This document shows, in pieces, positions 41,714-50,964 of a DNA stretch of 64,000 nucleotides. The notes beneath the pieces were generated by a model that saw nothing but the letters and a program-made list of their open reading frames with translations, ran no database searches and was not told the origin of the DNA. Position 1 is the first letter of the stretch; each line of letters opens with the position of its first letter. The stretch covers positions 62,001 to 126,000 of the forward strand of contig NZ_QLTK01000014.1 of NCBI RefSeq assembly GCF_003269035.1, read 5' to 3'. Both the position numbers and the translations under genes were made by a program. This DNA is from Paraburkholderia bryophila. GTDB lineage: Bacteria; Pseudomonadota; Gammaproteobacteria; Burkholderiales; Burkholderiaceae.

Positions 41714-43171
41714 ATGATGGAACTGGGCCGTTTCGAACTCGATCTGGGCATGCGGCGTTTGCTCCGCGACGGTGAAGCCGTGCGGGTGGGCTCCCGCGCT
41801 TTCGACATTCTTGCCGCCATCGCGGCCGCCGGTGGCCGCCTCGTGACGCGCGACGAGCTGATGAAAACCGTCTGGCCGGGTTCCATTGTCGAAGAAGGCA
41901 ATATCGACGTGAACCTGTCGGCGCTGCGCAAAGCGCTCGGCCCAGACCGTGATCTCATCATCACCGTGCCCGGCCGCGGTTATCAACTGGCGCAAGTGCC
42001 GGTGAAGCCGCTGCCCGCGCGGTCCGTGGTCCGCGTCGGCCTGCCGGCCCGGCGCGTGTCGCTGGTGGGACGCGAGGCCGTGATCGGCCAGCTCTGCGCG
42101 GCATTGGCCGACGCGCCGGTGCTGACGCTGACCGGCACGGGCGGCGTCGGCAAGACCAGTCTCGCGATCGAAGTGGCGCACCGGATGGCGGGCGAGTTCG
42201 ACAATCGTGTCGCGTTCGTCGAACTGGCCACGCTGAACACCCGGGAAGCGGTGCTCCAGGCGATCATGACGTGCTGCGGTCTGCCCGCCGAAAACGAAAC
42301 CCCCGGGCTTGCCGCTCTGACGACCGAACTTGCCCGCACGCCGCGCCTGCTTCTGCTGGACAGCGCCGAGCATGTGATCGGCGCTGTCGCCGAGATCGTC
42401 GAACCGTTGCTCGCGGCGAGCGCCACGTTGCGCGTGCTGGTCACGAGCCGCGAACCGCTGCGCATTCGCCCGGAGGCGCTGTTCAAAGTCGATCCGCTCG
42501 CGACCCCGACGGCGCAGGCCAGCGATGCCGAGATGCTGCAAAGTCCCGCCGTCGAGTTATTCCGGCAACGCGCGAATGCGTTGCCGGCCGGCGTCGGCGC
42601 GGAGAATCACGAGATCCGGCTGATCGGCGAAATTTGCCGCCGTCTGGATGGCATCCCGCTCGCGATCGAACTGGCCGCGGCCCGTGTCGACGTGCTGGGC
42701 GTGGAAGGCGTGCGCCGCCGCCTCGACGATCGTCTGGCGATTCTGACCGGCGGCTATCGGACCGCGATGCCGCGCCATCAGACGCTGCGCGCCACCTTCG
42801 ACGCGAGCTTCACGTTGCTGGGCGACGTCGCACGCTGCCTGTTTCAGCGGCTCGCCATTTTCAACACGCCGTTCACGTTCGACTCGATGCGCGCCGTGGT
42901 TTGCGACGCGGCGCTGACGGAAGACGACGTGATCGACGGCATCGGCGAACTGGTGGCGAAATCGCTGGTCAACGTGAGCCTGGATGGGTCGGAAGCCGTC
43001 TACCGGCTGTTCGAATCCACCCGCGCTTACGCTGCGGACAAACTGCGCGGGACGGAAGACGTGCGGCAGATCGCGTCGCGTCATGCCCGCTTCGTGGCGG
43101 CCCTGATCGACGCGCATGACGAACGCGATGCGATCACGGTCGCTGCTTCGGCCGACCTGCTCGCCGCCTGA
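41714..43171 (+). CDS. Winged-helix / NB-ARC ATPase regulator, short form (485 residues)
   Basis: The same architecture as the 848-residue neighbour but ending after the ATPase: winged helix at about 1-95 (VGSRAFDILAAIAAAGG, VNLSALRKALG, VPGRGYQLA), P-loop GTGGVGKT at 141-148, Walker B LLLLDSAEH, VTSREPLRI and the ARC winged helix (MPRHQTLRATFDASFTLL). The C-terminal helical repeat half is missing; the protein stops at a run of Ala and Asp after ASRHARFVAALIDAHDERDA. It could be a natural short form that sequesters DNA or partner, or a truncated duplicate. Tandem ATG codons occur at 41714 and 41717. Confidence 0.85.
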   Translation: MMELGRFELDLGMRRLLRDGEAVRVGSRAFDILAAIAAAGGRLVTRDELMKTVWPGSIVEEGNIDVNLSALRKALGPDRDLIITVPGRGYQLAQVPVKPLPARSVVRVGLPARRVSLVGREAVIGQLCAALADAPVLTLTGTGGVGKTSLAIEVAHRMAGEFDNRVAFVELATLNTREAVLQAIMTCCGLPAENETPGLAALTTELARTPRLLLLDSAEHVIGAVAEIVEPLLAASATLRVLVTSREPLRIRPEALFKVDPLATPTAQASDAEMLQSPAVELFRQRANALPAGVGAENHEIRLIGEICRRLDGIPLAIELAAARVDVLGVEGVRRRLDDRLAILTGGYRTAMPRHQTLRATFDASFTLLGDVARCLFQRLAIFNTPFTFDSMRAVVCDAALTEDDVIDGIGELVAKSLVNVSLDGSEAVYRLFESTRAYAADKLRGTEDVRQIASRHARFVAALIDAHDERDAITVAASADLLAA

Positions 43172-43479
43172 CAATACGCTTATCGGCAAGGCTTATTGAC
43201 CACGCTTGTCGGCCACCCTTACCGACGGCTTTCGAGCGACCATAGCGCGCCTTACTGTATAGAGCAGCGCGACGCCACTCAAATAATTAGTCAGTCAGCG
43301 ACGGATTCTCTCCGTTCGCTCCGTTCAAGAGATCTGGGCAGCACGTTGGCGTAGCGATTGCACCTGACTGGCGGTTTTGAAAGTGGCGGTGAAAGCCAAT
43401 TTCAAGGTCCGGTCACTGCGAGCCGACCGCTAGCGTGATTGCAAACCCGCTTGCCATCTTGCGCGTCAGACTCTTTGAT
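43172..43479. other. Intergenic region before the orphan response regulator
   Basis: 308 bp with no gene. TACTGTATAGAGC near 43254 contains a possible -10 (TGTATAGAG) and AATAATTAGTCAGTCAG near 43283 is the most AT-rich part. GTCGGCCA and CCGACGG near 43209-43228 form a short mirrored pair. The response regulator could start as early as 43435, but the ATG at 43480 opens the receiver domain directly. Confidence 0.4.
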
Positions 43480-44265
43480 ATGAATGCACAAATACTGATC
43501 GTCGACGACGACGTCGAACTCGTCGAGGTGCTCACCGCTCTGCTGGAACGGGCCGGCATGGGAGTGTCCGTCCTGCGCGACGCGAGTTTGCTCGCGGAAA
43601 AGATCGAACAGACGTCGCCCGATCTGGTCGTGCTCGATCAGATCCGGTTCGGCGCCGAAGGTCTGGACGCGCTGAGCAGACTGCGCGCGGCGGGCAACGA
43701 GGTGCCGGTGATTCTCACGGCCAGACCGACCGACGTCGACCGCATCATCGGCCTCGAAATGGGTGCGGACGACTGCCTCGGCAAACCCTTCAATCCGCGC
43801 GAACTGCTCGCGCGCGTGCGCGCGGTGCTGCGGCGTTGCAATACGGGCCTGCCGGCCGCCGCCCGGGAAGCGGAGCGTGCGGTCGTGTTTGGTCCGTTCA
43901 CGTTGGACCTGCGCTTGCGCACCCTGGAGATGGACAGCGGCGCGTTCTTTCTGTCCGCGGCGGAGTTCGCCTTGCTGAAGGTGTTCGTCGAGAACCCGAT
44001 GCGGACGCTGACGCGGGTGCGCCTGCTCGAGTTGCTGTACGGCACGGAAGACGAGCGGACGGATCGCGGTGTCGACGTGCAGGTGTGGCGGTTGCGGCGA
44101 ATTCTCGAGGCCGACCCGTCCGCGCCGCGGTTCATCCAGACCGTGCGCAGTCATGGCTATGTGTTCGTGCCGGACGGCGCGCGGCATTCGCCGGCCCGCA
44201 AGTCGATGGCTCGGGTGTCGAACCGGCGCGCTTCGCTGGCCGCCGCGCAGCGCGACAGTGCATAG
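43480..44265 (+). CDS. Orphan OmpR-family response regulator
   Basis: A 261-residue regulator with receiver (about 1-120) and winged helix (about 138-235). Asp9-11 and phospho-acceptor Asp53 (VVLDQIRFG), Thr in VILTARP and Lys in LGKPFN are present, but the usual Met-Leu-Pro after Asp53 is replaced by Gln-Ile-Arg-Phe-Gly, so phosphorylation geometry may differ. No kinase gene is adjacent. The tail of 30 residues is basic (ARKSMARVSNRRASLAAAQR). ATG at 43480 is preferred; the extension from 43435 has no domain content. It follows the NB-ARC regulator pair and may be part of the same regulatory island. Confidence 0.85.
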   Translation: MNAQILIVDDDVELVEVLTALLERAGMGVSVLRDASLLAEKIEQTSPDLVVLDQIRFGAEGLDALSRLRAAGNEVPVILTARPTDVDRIIGLEMGADDCLGKPFNPRELLARVRAVLRRCNTGLPAAAREAERAVVFGPFTLDLRLRTLEMDSGAFFLSAAEFALLKVFVENPMRTLTRVRLLELLYGTEDERTDRGVDVQVWRLRRILEADPSAPRFIQTVRSHGYVFVPDGARHSPARKSMARVSNRRASLAAAQRDSA

Positions 44266-44279
44266 CCCGCGCTAGGGGC

Positions 44280-44801
44280 TCAGCTCGCGTTGCTGGCGGG
44301 GCTGTCGGCCAGCAGCGCCCACCGCTCGTGATCACGCCATTCGCCGTCGATGCGCAGATAGCGCGGCGAATACCCTTCCTTCTGAAAGCCCAACCGCCGC
44401 ACCAGCGCGATCGACGCCTCGTTGCCCGGTTGAATGTTGGCTTCCAGCCGATGTAATCCCATTTCCTCGAACGCATGGCTCACCGCCGCGCGCAGCGCGT
44501 CGGTCATCCGTCCCTGGCGCGCGAAACGCGACATGCCGTAGTAGCCGAGATAAGCGCTCTGAAAAACTCCCGCGACGATTTCGTTGACGTTGATAATGCC
44601 GACAATCTCGTTCGACGCGATTTCCCGCGCGACCAGTCCGACGTTGGGTCCGGTCAGGGTGCGTGAGAACCAGCCGTCGAAACCGGCCTGATCGGTGAAG
44701 GAGGCGACCCACGGCAAGTGGTAGTGCTGATTCGCGCGGTTGGCGGCGATCAGGTCGGCGGCATCGGCGCGGCTTGCGCGGCTGAGTCGAACGGTGGTCA
44801 T
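44280..44801 (-). CDS. RimJ/RimL-type GNAT N-acetyltransferase
   Basis: A 173-residue GNAT of the ribosomal-protein-serine/alanine acetyltransferase group: the acetyl-CoA loop is SRFARQGRMTDALRAAVSHAFEEMGLHRLEANIQPGNEASIALVRRLGF, with the last part the classical RimJ-type ending. GGAG precedes the ATG at 44801. Such enzymes acetylate N-terminal amino groups of proteins, or confer resistance to small toxic molecules; the substrate is not evident. It is separated by only 14 bp from the convergent end of the response regulator gene. Confidence 0.85.
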   Translation of the reverse strand: MTTVRLSRASRADAADLIAANRANQHYHLPWVASFTDQAGFDGWFSRTLTGPNVGLVAREIASNEIVGIINVNEIVAGVFQSAYLGYYGMSRFARQGRMTDALRAAVSHAFEEMGLHRLEANIQPGNEASIALVRRLGFQKEGYSPRYLRIDGEWRDHERWALLADSPASNAS

Positions 44802-45039
44802 GGGTCTCCAGTCGGCGATGAGTGGCTGCGCTTTGGTGCGGTGTGCACTGCGCGGCGTACGGAGTGCAGCGTGCAGCGCGCGGCAAGCGGCGTGCGGAAA
44901 GATAGCGGATAACGCCGCGAAAACAAAGCGCGCGCGCCGAGGATGAATTCGACCGATTGACGCTCGCGGATGCCGGCGAGGCGGTCGGGTCGGGGCCGGT
45001 CGGTTCGGGCCGGTTTGGCGTTACGGTGACGGAAGCTCA

Positions 45040-45942
45040 ATGGAAAACCTGCTCAAGAAACTCGACCTGACTTCGCTGCGATTGTTCGTCGCCGTTTGCC
45101 AGGAGCGCAATATCGCGCGGGCGGCCGAACGCGAGTTCATCGCGCCGTCGGCGGTGAGCCGGCGCATCGCCGAAATCGAGACGGTGATCGGCCTGCCGGT
45201 GATCCAGCGTCAATCGCGCGGCATTACGGTGACGCCGGTCGGCGAGACCGTGCTGCGCTATGCGCTGGCGATCATCGGCAACATCGAACAGATGAGCGCG
45301 GAGTTGTCGCGCTTTTCGTCGGGCGCGAAAGGCCGTGTGCGGGTGGTGGCGAATCTGTCGTCGATCGTGCAGTTTCTGCCGGAAGATGTGGCCGCGTTCG
45401 GGCGCGCGTTTCCGGAGGTGTCGATCGAACTCGAAGAAGAGAACAGCGCCGACGTGCTGCGTCTGGTCGGCGAGCACGCGGCGGACTTTGGCATCTGCAA
45501 TGCGGTGGCGGGCAGCGAAGCGTTCGAGCAGGTGCCGTACCGGCAAGACCGGTTGGCGGTGCTGGTGCCGGGCGGTCATCGTCTCGCCGGGATGGCGCGC
45601 GTGACGTTCAACGGTTTGCTCGGCGATAGTTTTGTCGGCCTGCGCAGCGAGAGCGCGCTGACGCAGATGCTCGCGCGCCAGGCGGCCGCGGAGGCCAGGC
45701 AACTCGATGTGAAGATCCGCGTAAGCAGTCTCGATGCGTTGTGCCGGATGGTGCACGCGGGGCTCGGCATCGCGATCGTGCCGGAGCAGGTGGGCCTGCT
45801 TTACGTGAATGCGCTCGACGTGCGGTTACTGTCGTTGCGCGATGCGTGGGCGGTGCGCCGGTTGATCGTGATTTTTAAAGCACGCGAGCAGTTGAGTGCG
45901 AGCGCGGCGGCGTTGGTGGGGTTTCTGGGGAGCGGGGAGTAG
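45040..45942 (+). CDS. LysR family transcriptional regulator
   Basis: A 300-residue LTTR: HTH at about residues 7-66 (LRLFVAVCQERNIARAAEREFIAPSAVSRRIAEIE) and effector-binding domain (about 92-295). A GGAA ribosome site precedes the ATG at 45040. The upstream 240 bp to the GNAT start contain many GCG-rich direct repeats (GTGCAGC, GCGGCGTGCGG at 44861-44893) but no clear T-N11-A site. It lies head to tail with nothing divergent, so its target may be remote. Confidence 0.88.
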   Translation: MENLLKKLDLTSLRLFVAVCQERNIARAAEREFIAPSAVSRRIAEIETVIGLPVIQRQSRGITVTPVGETVLRYALAIIGNIEQMSAELSRFSSGAKGRVRVVANLSSIVQFLPEDVAAFGRAFPEVSIELEEENSADVLRLVGEHAADFGICNAVAGSEAFEQVPYRQDRLAVLVPGGHRLAGMARVTFNGLLGDSFVGLRSESALTQMLARQAAAEARQLDVKIRVSSLDALCRMVHAGLGIAIVPEQVGLLYVNALDVRLLSLRDAWAVRRLIVIFKAREQLSASAAALVGFLGSGE

Positions 45943-45977
45943 TCGCGATGGATCAGCCGCTCCCCGCTATCTTTGCG

Positions 45978-46679
45978 TTAGCGCGCCAGACCTGGGTTCT
46001 GCTCGGTCGCGCAAGCGCGCAACGATGCAGCGATGGCAGGCTTGTTGAGCTTGTCGAAAATATCGGCCATCTGCGCCTGCGCAACTGGATCACCTTCGCG
46101 CGCCGCGCGCCAGCGCAGCGACGCGATCATGCTGAGCGTGCTGTCGCCCGGCGTTTCGCCGTCGTAGCCCGACTGCGCCTGCAGAATGTCCGCGAGCTTG
46201 TTGTAGCCGGCCGGCACATGATGCGCGAGCAACCATGCGACGATCGGCGCGGCGCCTTCCCAGTTTTCGTCGTCGAGGTTGCTGCTCACGAGTCGCGCCG
46301 CCGCGCGCCAGTATCCGAGCGAAGCGGCTTTCGCGTAGGCCTTGTCCGCCTCGGGGCCGCGCGTTGTGGGCGCTGCGTCGAATGCGGCAACCGCGGCTGG
46401 GGAGGGCGGAGCAAGCTCGAGCTTCTTGCAGCGGAATGTGCCGGGTGCGTTCTCGGGCAGATTGGCCCAACGCGACTGATCTTGTAGCGCGTGGTCGAGC
46501 GTGGGTCCAATGTCCTTCTCTTTTAACGTTGCGAATACCCAGTCGGTGCGTAGATGCTGGTTCGTTTGCCATTCGGTGTCCGCGCGCGCGTGCTGTGCGA
46601 CGACGATCAGGGATAGTGCGGCGAGACAGCAGATCAGACGGGTGGTCCATCGGGCAGTCATACGTGGGGTTCCGGGCAT
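45978..46679 (-). CDS. Exported Sel1-like repeat protein
   Basis: A 233-residue secreted protein with signal peptide (about residues 14-33, TRLICCLAALSLIVVAQHARA). The mature part is alpha-helical with SLGYWRAAARLV and SMIASLRWRAAREGDPVAQAQMADIF motifs, matching Sel1-like/TPR repeats, which mediate protein interaction. Start ATG at 46679 is supported by GAGGA six bases upstream; a second ATG at 46661 has none. It is convergent with the LysR gene. Specific function unknown. Confidence 0.75.
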   Translation of the reverse strand: MPGTPRMTARWTTRLICCLAALSLIVVAQHARADTEWQTNQHLRTDWVFATLKEKDIGPTLDHALQDQSRWANLPENAPGTFRCKKLELAPPSPAAVAAFDAAPTTRGPEADKAYAKAASLGYWRAAARLVSSNLDDENWEGAAPIVAWLLAHHVPAGYNKLADILQAQSGYDGETPGDSTLSMIASLRWRAAREGDPVAQAQMADIFDKLNKPAIAASLRACATEQNPGLAR

Positions 46680-46783
46680 TCTTTATCCTCGATATTGATG
46701 ATTTTTTTGATTTCAGGCGGCACGTAGGGTTTCGATCTGTCTGAATCTCGACGCGAAGTCAGATAGTTAGTTTGATCCGCACC

Positions 46784-46882
46784 ATGAAATCCCTATTCAA
46801 TCGCTTGAAGAATATCGAGGATATTACGTATTTCGATTATGTGAAGGCAATTAAAAAACGATCGGCAATTGCAAGTTGTTAA
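46784..46882 (+). CDS. Candidate small AT-rich ORF (32 residues)
   Basis: An ATG-to-TAA frame of 32 codons with mixed, AT-rich codon use unlike any neighbour; the peptide (starting MKSLFNRLKNIEDITYFDY) is amphipathic and basic. It lies in an AT-rich island at 46740-46925, after the end of the haem operon. No ribosome site is visible upstream, so it may be chance. Confidence 0.25.
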   Translation: MKSLFNRLKNIEDITYFDYVKAIKKRSAIASC

Positions 46883-46926
46883 ATGATTTATGCGAGGTGG
46901 ATTTAATTATTTATATTTCGTCAATT

Positions 46927-47766
46927 TCAAGCCGGCACCGCCACCGGCGCCGACCCATCCCCCGCATCCAGCATCCGCACCGCAAACCCGAAGCATCGCT
47001 CGATCAACGCCGGCTGCATGATCTCCCGTGGCGTGCCTTGCGCGATGATGGTGCCGTCCGCCAGCAACGCAATCGCATCGGCATAACGCGCGGCCAGATT
47101 CGGATCGTGCACGATAGCCAGCGCGCCGATTTTCCAATCACGCGTCAACGCCCTGACGGTCTCCAGCAAACGATGCTGATGGGCCAGATCCAACGCGGCA
47201 GTCGGCTCATCGAGCAGCAGATAGCGGGTCGGTTGAGCCGATGCATCGCGCGTCTCGGCCGCGTCGTCTTGCCGCGGCCAGATCTGCGCCAGCACGCGGG
47301 CAAACTGCACCCTCGCCAACTCGCCGCCGGACAGCGTGGTGATGTCACGGCCGGCGAGCGTTTCGGCACCCGCCAACGTCAACGCTTCGTCGACGATGCA
47401 CCGATCGTGACGAGACACGGACCCGCTCGCCGCGTGCGGATAGCGGCCGAGCAGCACGATCTCTTCGACCGTGAAGGGAAACACCGGGTTGGACGCTTGC
47501 GGCAACACCGCGCGCAAGCGCGCGAGACGCTTCGACGACATGCCGTCGAGCGACTCGCCATTGAGCGTCGTCGTGCCGCGCAACTGCGGCGTACGCGTCG
47601 ACCCGCTGCCATGAAACTCGCCCGCCAGCGCTTTCAGCAAGGTGCTCTTGCCGGCCCCGTTACAACCGAGCAGCGTGGTCAGGCAACCGGGTTGAACCGT
47701 CAGCGAGAGATCGCGCAGAATCGGCCGGTCGCCACGGGTGATCGAGAGATGGCTGGTCATGAGCAT
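46927..47766 (-). CDS. hmuV: Haem ABC transporter ATP-binding protein HmuV
   Basis: A 279-residue ABC ATPase that powers haem import across the inner membrane. Walker A GCNGAGKS at 34-41, signature [10 protein letters not shown], Walker [13 protein letters not shown] and an H-loop (AIVHDPN) are intact. It is the last gene of hmuRSTUV, 31 bp after hmuU. The ATG at 47766 has GGAG eight bases upstream; a second Met two codons later is less well spaced. A longer extension to 47853 overlaps hmuU and is rejected. Confidence 0.93.
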   Translation of the reverse strand: MLMTSHLSITRGDRPILRDLSLTVQPGCLTTLLGCNGAGKSTLLKALAGEFHGSGSTRTPQLRGTTTLNGESLDGMSSKRLARLRAVLPQASNPVFPFTVEEIVLLGRYPHAASGSVSRHDRCIVDEALTLAGAETLAGRDITTLSGGELARVQFARVLAQIWPRQDDAAETRDASAQPTRYLLLDEPTAALDLAHQHRLLETVRALTRDWKIGALAIVHDPNLAARYADAIALLADGTIIAQGTPREIMQPALIERCFGFAVRMLDAGDGSAPVAVPA

Positions 47767-47797
47767 GGGATGCTCTCCGTCGGGAAGTCTGGATCGC

Positions 47798-48919
47798 TCA
47801 CAGACCGAGTTGACTGCGGCTGCGCCACAGCAACGCGAGGAAGAAGGGCGCACCGAGCAGTGCGGTCAGAATGCCGAGCGGCACTTCGGCAGGCGCGGCG
47901 ACGGTACGTGCCGCGAGATCGGCGAGCACGGTCAGCGTCGCGCCGAGCAGCATCGCGCCGGGCATCACCACGCGTTGATCGGGACCGCAGGCGAGCCGCA
48001 CGCAATGCGGCGCGACGAGACCGATAAAACCGATCACGCCGGTACACGACACCAGCGCGCCGACCCCCAACGCCGACGCCACCAGCACCGTGCGTTTGAC
48101 CGCCTGAGCCGGCACGCCGAGATGCTGCGCTTCGGTCTCGCCGAGTTGCAACGCGTTCAGCGCGTGGCCGTTGCGCGCGATCACCAGCGCACCGATCGCC
48201 ACGAAGGGCGCGACCGCGCCGAGCACCGGCCACTGCGCACCGCCGAGACTGCCGAGACTCCAGAAGGTCAGCGAACGCAATTGCGCGTCGTCGGCGAGAT
48301 AGGTGAGCAGGCCGATCGCGGCGCCGGCCAGCGCATTGATGGCGATGCCGGCGAGCAGCAGCAGCGGCAGCGCGAGCCGGCCGCGCGCGGCGGCGAGGCG
48401 GTAGACCAGCGCCGCCACGGTCAGCGCGCCGAGAAAGGCGGCGGCCGGCAGCCAGACGAGACTCAGTGCGCCGGCCATCGGGCCGAGCACGATCAGCGTG
48501 GACGCACCCAGTGCCGCGCCGCTCGAAATGCCGATCAACCCAGGGTCGGCGAGCGGATTGCGAAACAGCGCCTGCAGCGCACTGCCAGCCGAGCCGAAAC
48601 CAGCACCGACCAGCAGCGCCAGCACGACGCGCGGCACACGGATTTGCAGCAGGACCGCGCGCGCCTGCTGAAGCGCCGGATCGTTGGCCAGCTCGGCGGG
48701 TGTCGCGAGCAAGGCGGACCACACCAGCGCGGGGCCGATGCGATACGCGCCGATGCAGATCGCGGCGAGCGTCGCCAAACCGAGCGAGATGCCCAGCGCC
48801 CCGAGCAGCAGACGGGCGGTACGCCGGCGCCGCTCCGCCAGCGTGGCAGAGTTCGGTCGATAGCGGTCTGCCGATGCTGGCCCCGGCCCTGGTGAGGACG
48901 CCGCGAGGTCCGACTCCAT
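47798..48919 (-). CDS. hmuU: Haem ABC transporter permease HmuU
   Basis: A 373-residue FecCD-family permease with about ten membrane helices, forming the haem channel with HmuV. Diagnostic blocks are [49 protein letters not shown] and the C-terminal [13 protein letters not shown] with [21 protein letters not shown]. The ATG at 48919 shares one base with the hmuT stop (TGATG) and is preceded by GGAGGCG. The N-terminal 50 residues are hydrophilic and longer than usual. Confidence 0.93.
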   Translation of the reverse strand: MESDLAASSPGPGPASADRYRPNSATLAERRRRTARLLLGALGISLGLATLAAICIGAYRIGPALVWSALLATPAELANDPALQQARAVLLQIRVPRVVLALLVGAGFGSAGSALQALFRNPLADPGLIGISSGAALGASTLIVLGPMAGALSLVWLPAAAFLGALTVAALVYRLAAARGRLALPLLLLAGIAINALAGAAIGLLTYLADDAQLRSLTFWSLGSLGGAQWPVLGAVAPFVAIGALVIARNGHALNALQLGETEAQHLGVPAQAVKRTVLVASALGVGALVSCTGVIGFIGLVAPHCVRLACGPDQRVVMPGAMLLGATLTVLADLAARTVAAPAEVPLGILTALLGAPFFLALLWRSRSQLGL

Positions 48920-49827
48920 CACGCCTCCTGCAGCTTCTGGTTCAGCATGGTCACCGCACCGGGCAGGCGCGGGCCGAAGCCGAGCAGGAATAAGGCGTCG
49001 AGCGCGACGACGCGCTTGTTCTGTCCCGCTGGCGTTGCCGCGAAGCCGGGGCTCGCCAGCATCGCCGCTGCGCCGCCGACCGCGCTCAGGCCTTCGTCGG
49101 TAGTCAGGATCAGATCGGGCGCTGCCGTTATCAGTGCTTCCGCCGACAGCGGCCGGTAACCGTTGAAGCCCTGCATCGCGTTGCGCGCGCCGGCATAGGC
49201 GAGCATCGCGTCGGCGGCGGTGTGCTGGCCGGCGACCATCGCGCCATTGCCCGTGTGATTCAGCACGAACAGCACGCGCGGCGGCTGCGCCCGGCGCGCG
49301 AGCGGCGAGGCCGCGACGGCCTCGCGCGCGCGTTGCCATTCGCCATCGAAGCGGCTCAGCAGCGCGTCGCCCTGCGGCTTCGCGTCGAGCGCCTTGGCGA
49401 TGCCGGTGATCTTGTCGCGCACGCTGTCCACGTTGTGCTGTTCAGCGAACGACACGACCGACACCCCCGCCTGTTTGACCTGCGCGAGCACGTTGGTCGG
49501 CCCCGCTTCCGCCGACGCGAGGATCAGGTCGGGCCGCAATGACAGCAGACCCTCCGCCGACAACGCGCGCTGATAGCCGACCTTCGGCAAGGCGCGCGCG
49601 GCGGCCGGATAGCTGCAGGTCGTATCCGCGCCGACCAGCACGCTGGCCGTGCCGGTTGCGTTGCCCTGGGCGCCGAGCGCGTAAATGATCTCGGCAAGCG
49701 CGCCGCCGACCACGATCACGCGCCGCGGCGGCTGCGCGAATGCGCGCGGCGCCAACGCGCCGAGCAAAAAGGCGCCGCCGCCGAGCATCAGGCGCCGCCG
49801 CTGCCCGTTCAGGCGGGCGGCGTTCAC
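48919..49827 (-). CDS. hmuT: Periplasmic haem-binding protein HmuT
   Basis: A 302-residue class-III substrate-binding protein that hands haem from the outer-membrane receptor to HmuUV. The signal is RRRLMLGGGAFLLGALAPRAFAQPP (with a twin-arginine-like RRR start); the mature part follows the TroA/BtuF pattern: VIVVGGALAEIIYALGAQ, VGYQRALSAEGLLSLRPDLILASAEAGP. Start GTG at 49827 overlaps the hmuS stop by four bases (GTGA), so it is translationally coupled. It ends one base into hmuU. Confidence 0.9.
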   Translation of the reverse strand: MNAARLNGQRRRLMLGGGAFLLGALAPRAFAQPPRRVIVVGGALAEIIYALGAQGNATGTASVLVGADTTCSYPAAARALPKVGYQRALSAEGLLSLRPDLILASAEAGPTNVLAQVKQAGVSVVSFAEQHNVDSVRDKITGIAKALDAKPQGDALLSRFDGEWQRAREAVAASPLARRAQPPRVLFVLNHTGNGAMVAGQHTAADAMLAYAGARNAMQGFNGYRPLSAEALITAAPDLILTTDEGLSAVGGAAAMLASPGFAATPAGQNKRVVALDALFLLGFGPRLPGAVTMLNQKLQEA

Positions 49828-50900
49828 GCTGCCGCCCCGTCGTCGAGACGCGCGACGCCGTCGATCAGTTCGCGCCAGCCGGCGAGTTCCGGCTGACCCG
49901 GTTTGCGTGCGCCGAACAGCATCGCGATGTTCTCGCCGTTCGCGTCGAACAGTTCGAGCGAGGTGACGATGCCGTCGCTGGTCGGCTTGCGCACCACCCA
50001 CGCGCTGGCGATCAGGTCGCCACGCAGATGCAGATTGAAGCCGGGATCGAGCACGTTGACCCACGGGCCCATCGCGCGGATATTGCTGACCGGTCCAGTA
50101 TGAATCTGGATCATGCCGCGATTGCCGACGAACACCATGATCGGCAGCGTGCTCTGCGCGGCGCGTTCGAGCAGGCCTTGCAGCGCGTCGTTGGCGACCG
50201 GGTAGGCGTAGCGGCGTTCGGCGAGCCGCAATGCCTGGGTGCGCGCGAGGCCGAACTTGCGCAGCATGCCGAAGAACTGGTGCGTGTCCGTCATCGCGTC
50301 CCACGCGCCATGAAACGCGGCGACGTCGATATCGCTGTCCAGCTTCAAGGCGGGCGGTGCGGACGCTTCTTCCGTGGCGAGGCCCGGCGTCTGGTCGCGC
50401 ATTTGCCAGCGTTCCACGAAGGCGTCGAACGCTTCGTGATTGCTGTGCTCGCGCAGAAAGATCTTGTGGACCGCGTGGCCTTGTTTGTCGAAGAACTGCA
50501 GGCTTTTTTGCACGCCTTGCGCGGTGGTGTCGCGCACCGCGAAACCCGACGCCCACGCGTGATAGAACACCCGCAGATCGATCGCGCTGCCGAGCACGAG
50601 GCCGACGGTGCCGTCGTGACTCATGTCTTCGAAGACGCCGTCTTTTTCATGCACGGCGGCCTCGTTGCGCGTGAGCGCCATCACGGCGCCCAGTTGCGGC
50701 ATCTGTTCGTACAGCTCGACGAAGTTCGGCTCGAGCCGCACCACGTGTTCGCCGACGAACGCCGCGAGCGCTTCGCCCTCGCTAATGCCGAGCGCGTGTG
50801 CGGCCTCGCGGTTGCGCAGTTTCTGCGCGGCCTTCACGGTTTGAAAATCGTGACGCAGCTGAGTCAATGCAGCTGCATCGTGACGGGCGGAATTCAGCAT
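49824..50900 (-). CDS. hmuS: Haem-degrading/trafficking protein HmuS
   Basis: A 358-residue cytoplasmic hemin-degrading factor composed of two related halves (about residues 10-170 and 185-350), as in HemS/ShuS/PhuS. The conserved haem ligand His and MIQIHTGPVSNIRAMGPWVNVLDPGFNLHLR in the second half support it. It accepts haem in the cytoplasm and releases iron or passes it to haem oxygenase. AGGCAC stands before the ATG at 50900. Gene order R-S-T-U-V is canonical. Confidence 0.92.
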   Translation of the reverse strand: MLNSARHDAAALTQLRHDFQTVKAAQKLRNREAAHALGISEGEALAAFVGEHVVRLEPNFVELYEQMPQLGAVMALTRNEAAVHEKDGVFEDMSHDGTVGLVLGSAIDLRVFYHAWASGFAVRDTTAQGVQKSLQFFDKQGHAVHKIFLREHSNHEAFDAFVERWQMRDQTPGLATEEASAPPALKLDSDIDVAAFHGAWDAMTDTHQFFGMLRKFGLARTQALRLAERRYAYPVANDALQGLLERAAQSTLPIMVFVGNRGMIQIHTGPVSNIRAMGPWVNVLDPGFNLHLRGDLIASAWVVRKPTSDGIVTSLELFDANGENIAMLFGARKPGQPELAGWRELIDGVARLDDGAAA

Positions 50901-50964
50901 GATAGGTGCCTCGCAATGCCGTATAGCGGGTTGAAAGAGGGGAGAGCGGCGTGCGCGTGCTGCA

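Noticed and set aside
48919-50556. Long fusion frame across hmuT and hmuS
   Set aside because: The extension is a shadow of hmuS; GTG at 49827 with a four-base overlap gives the proper HmuT signal peptide.
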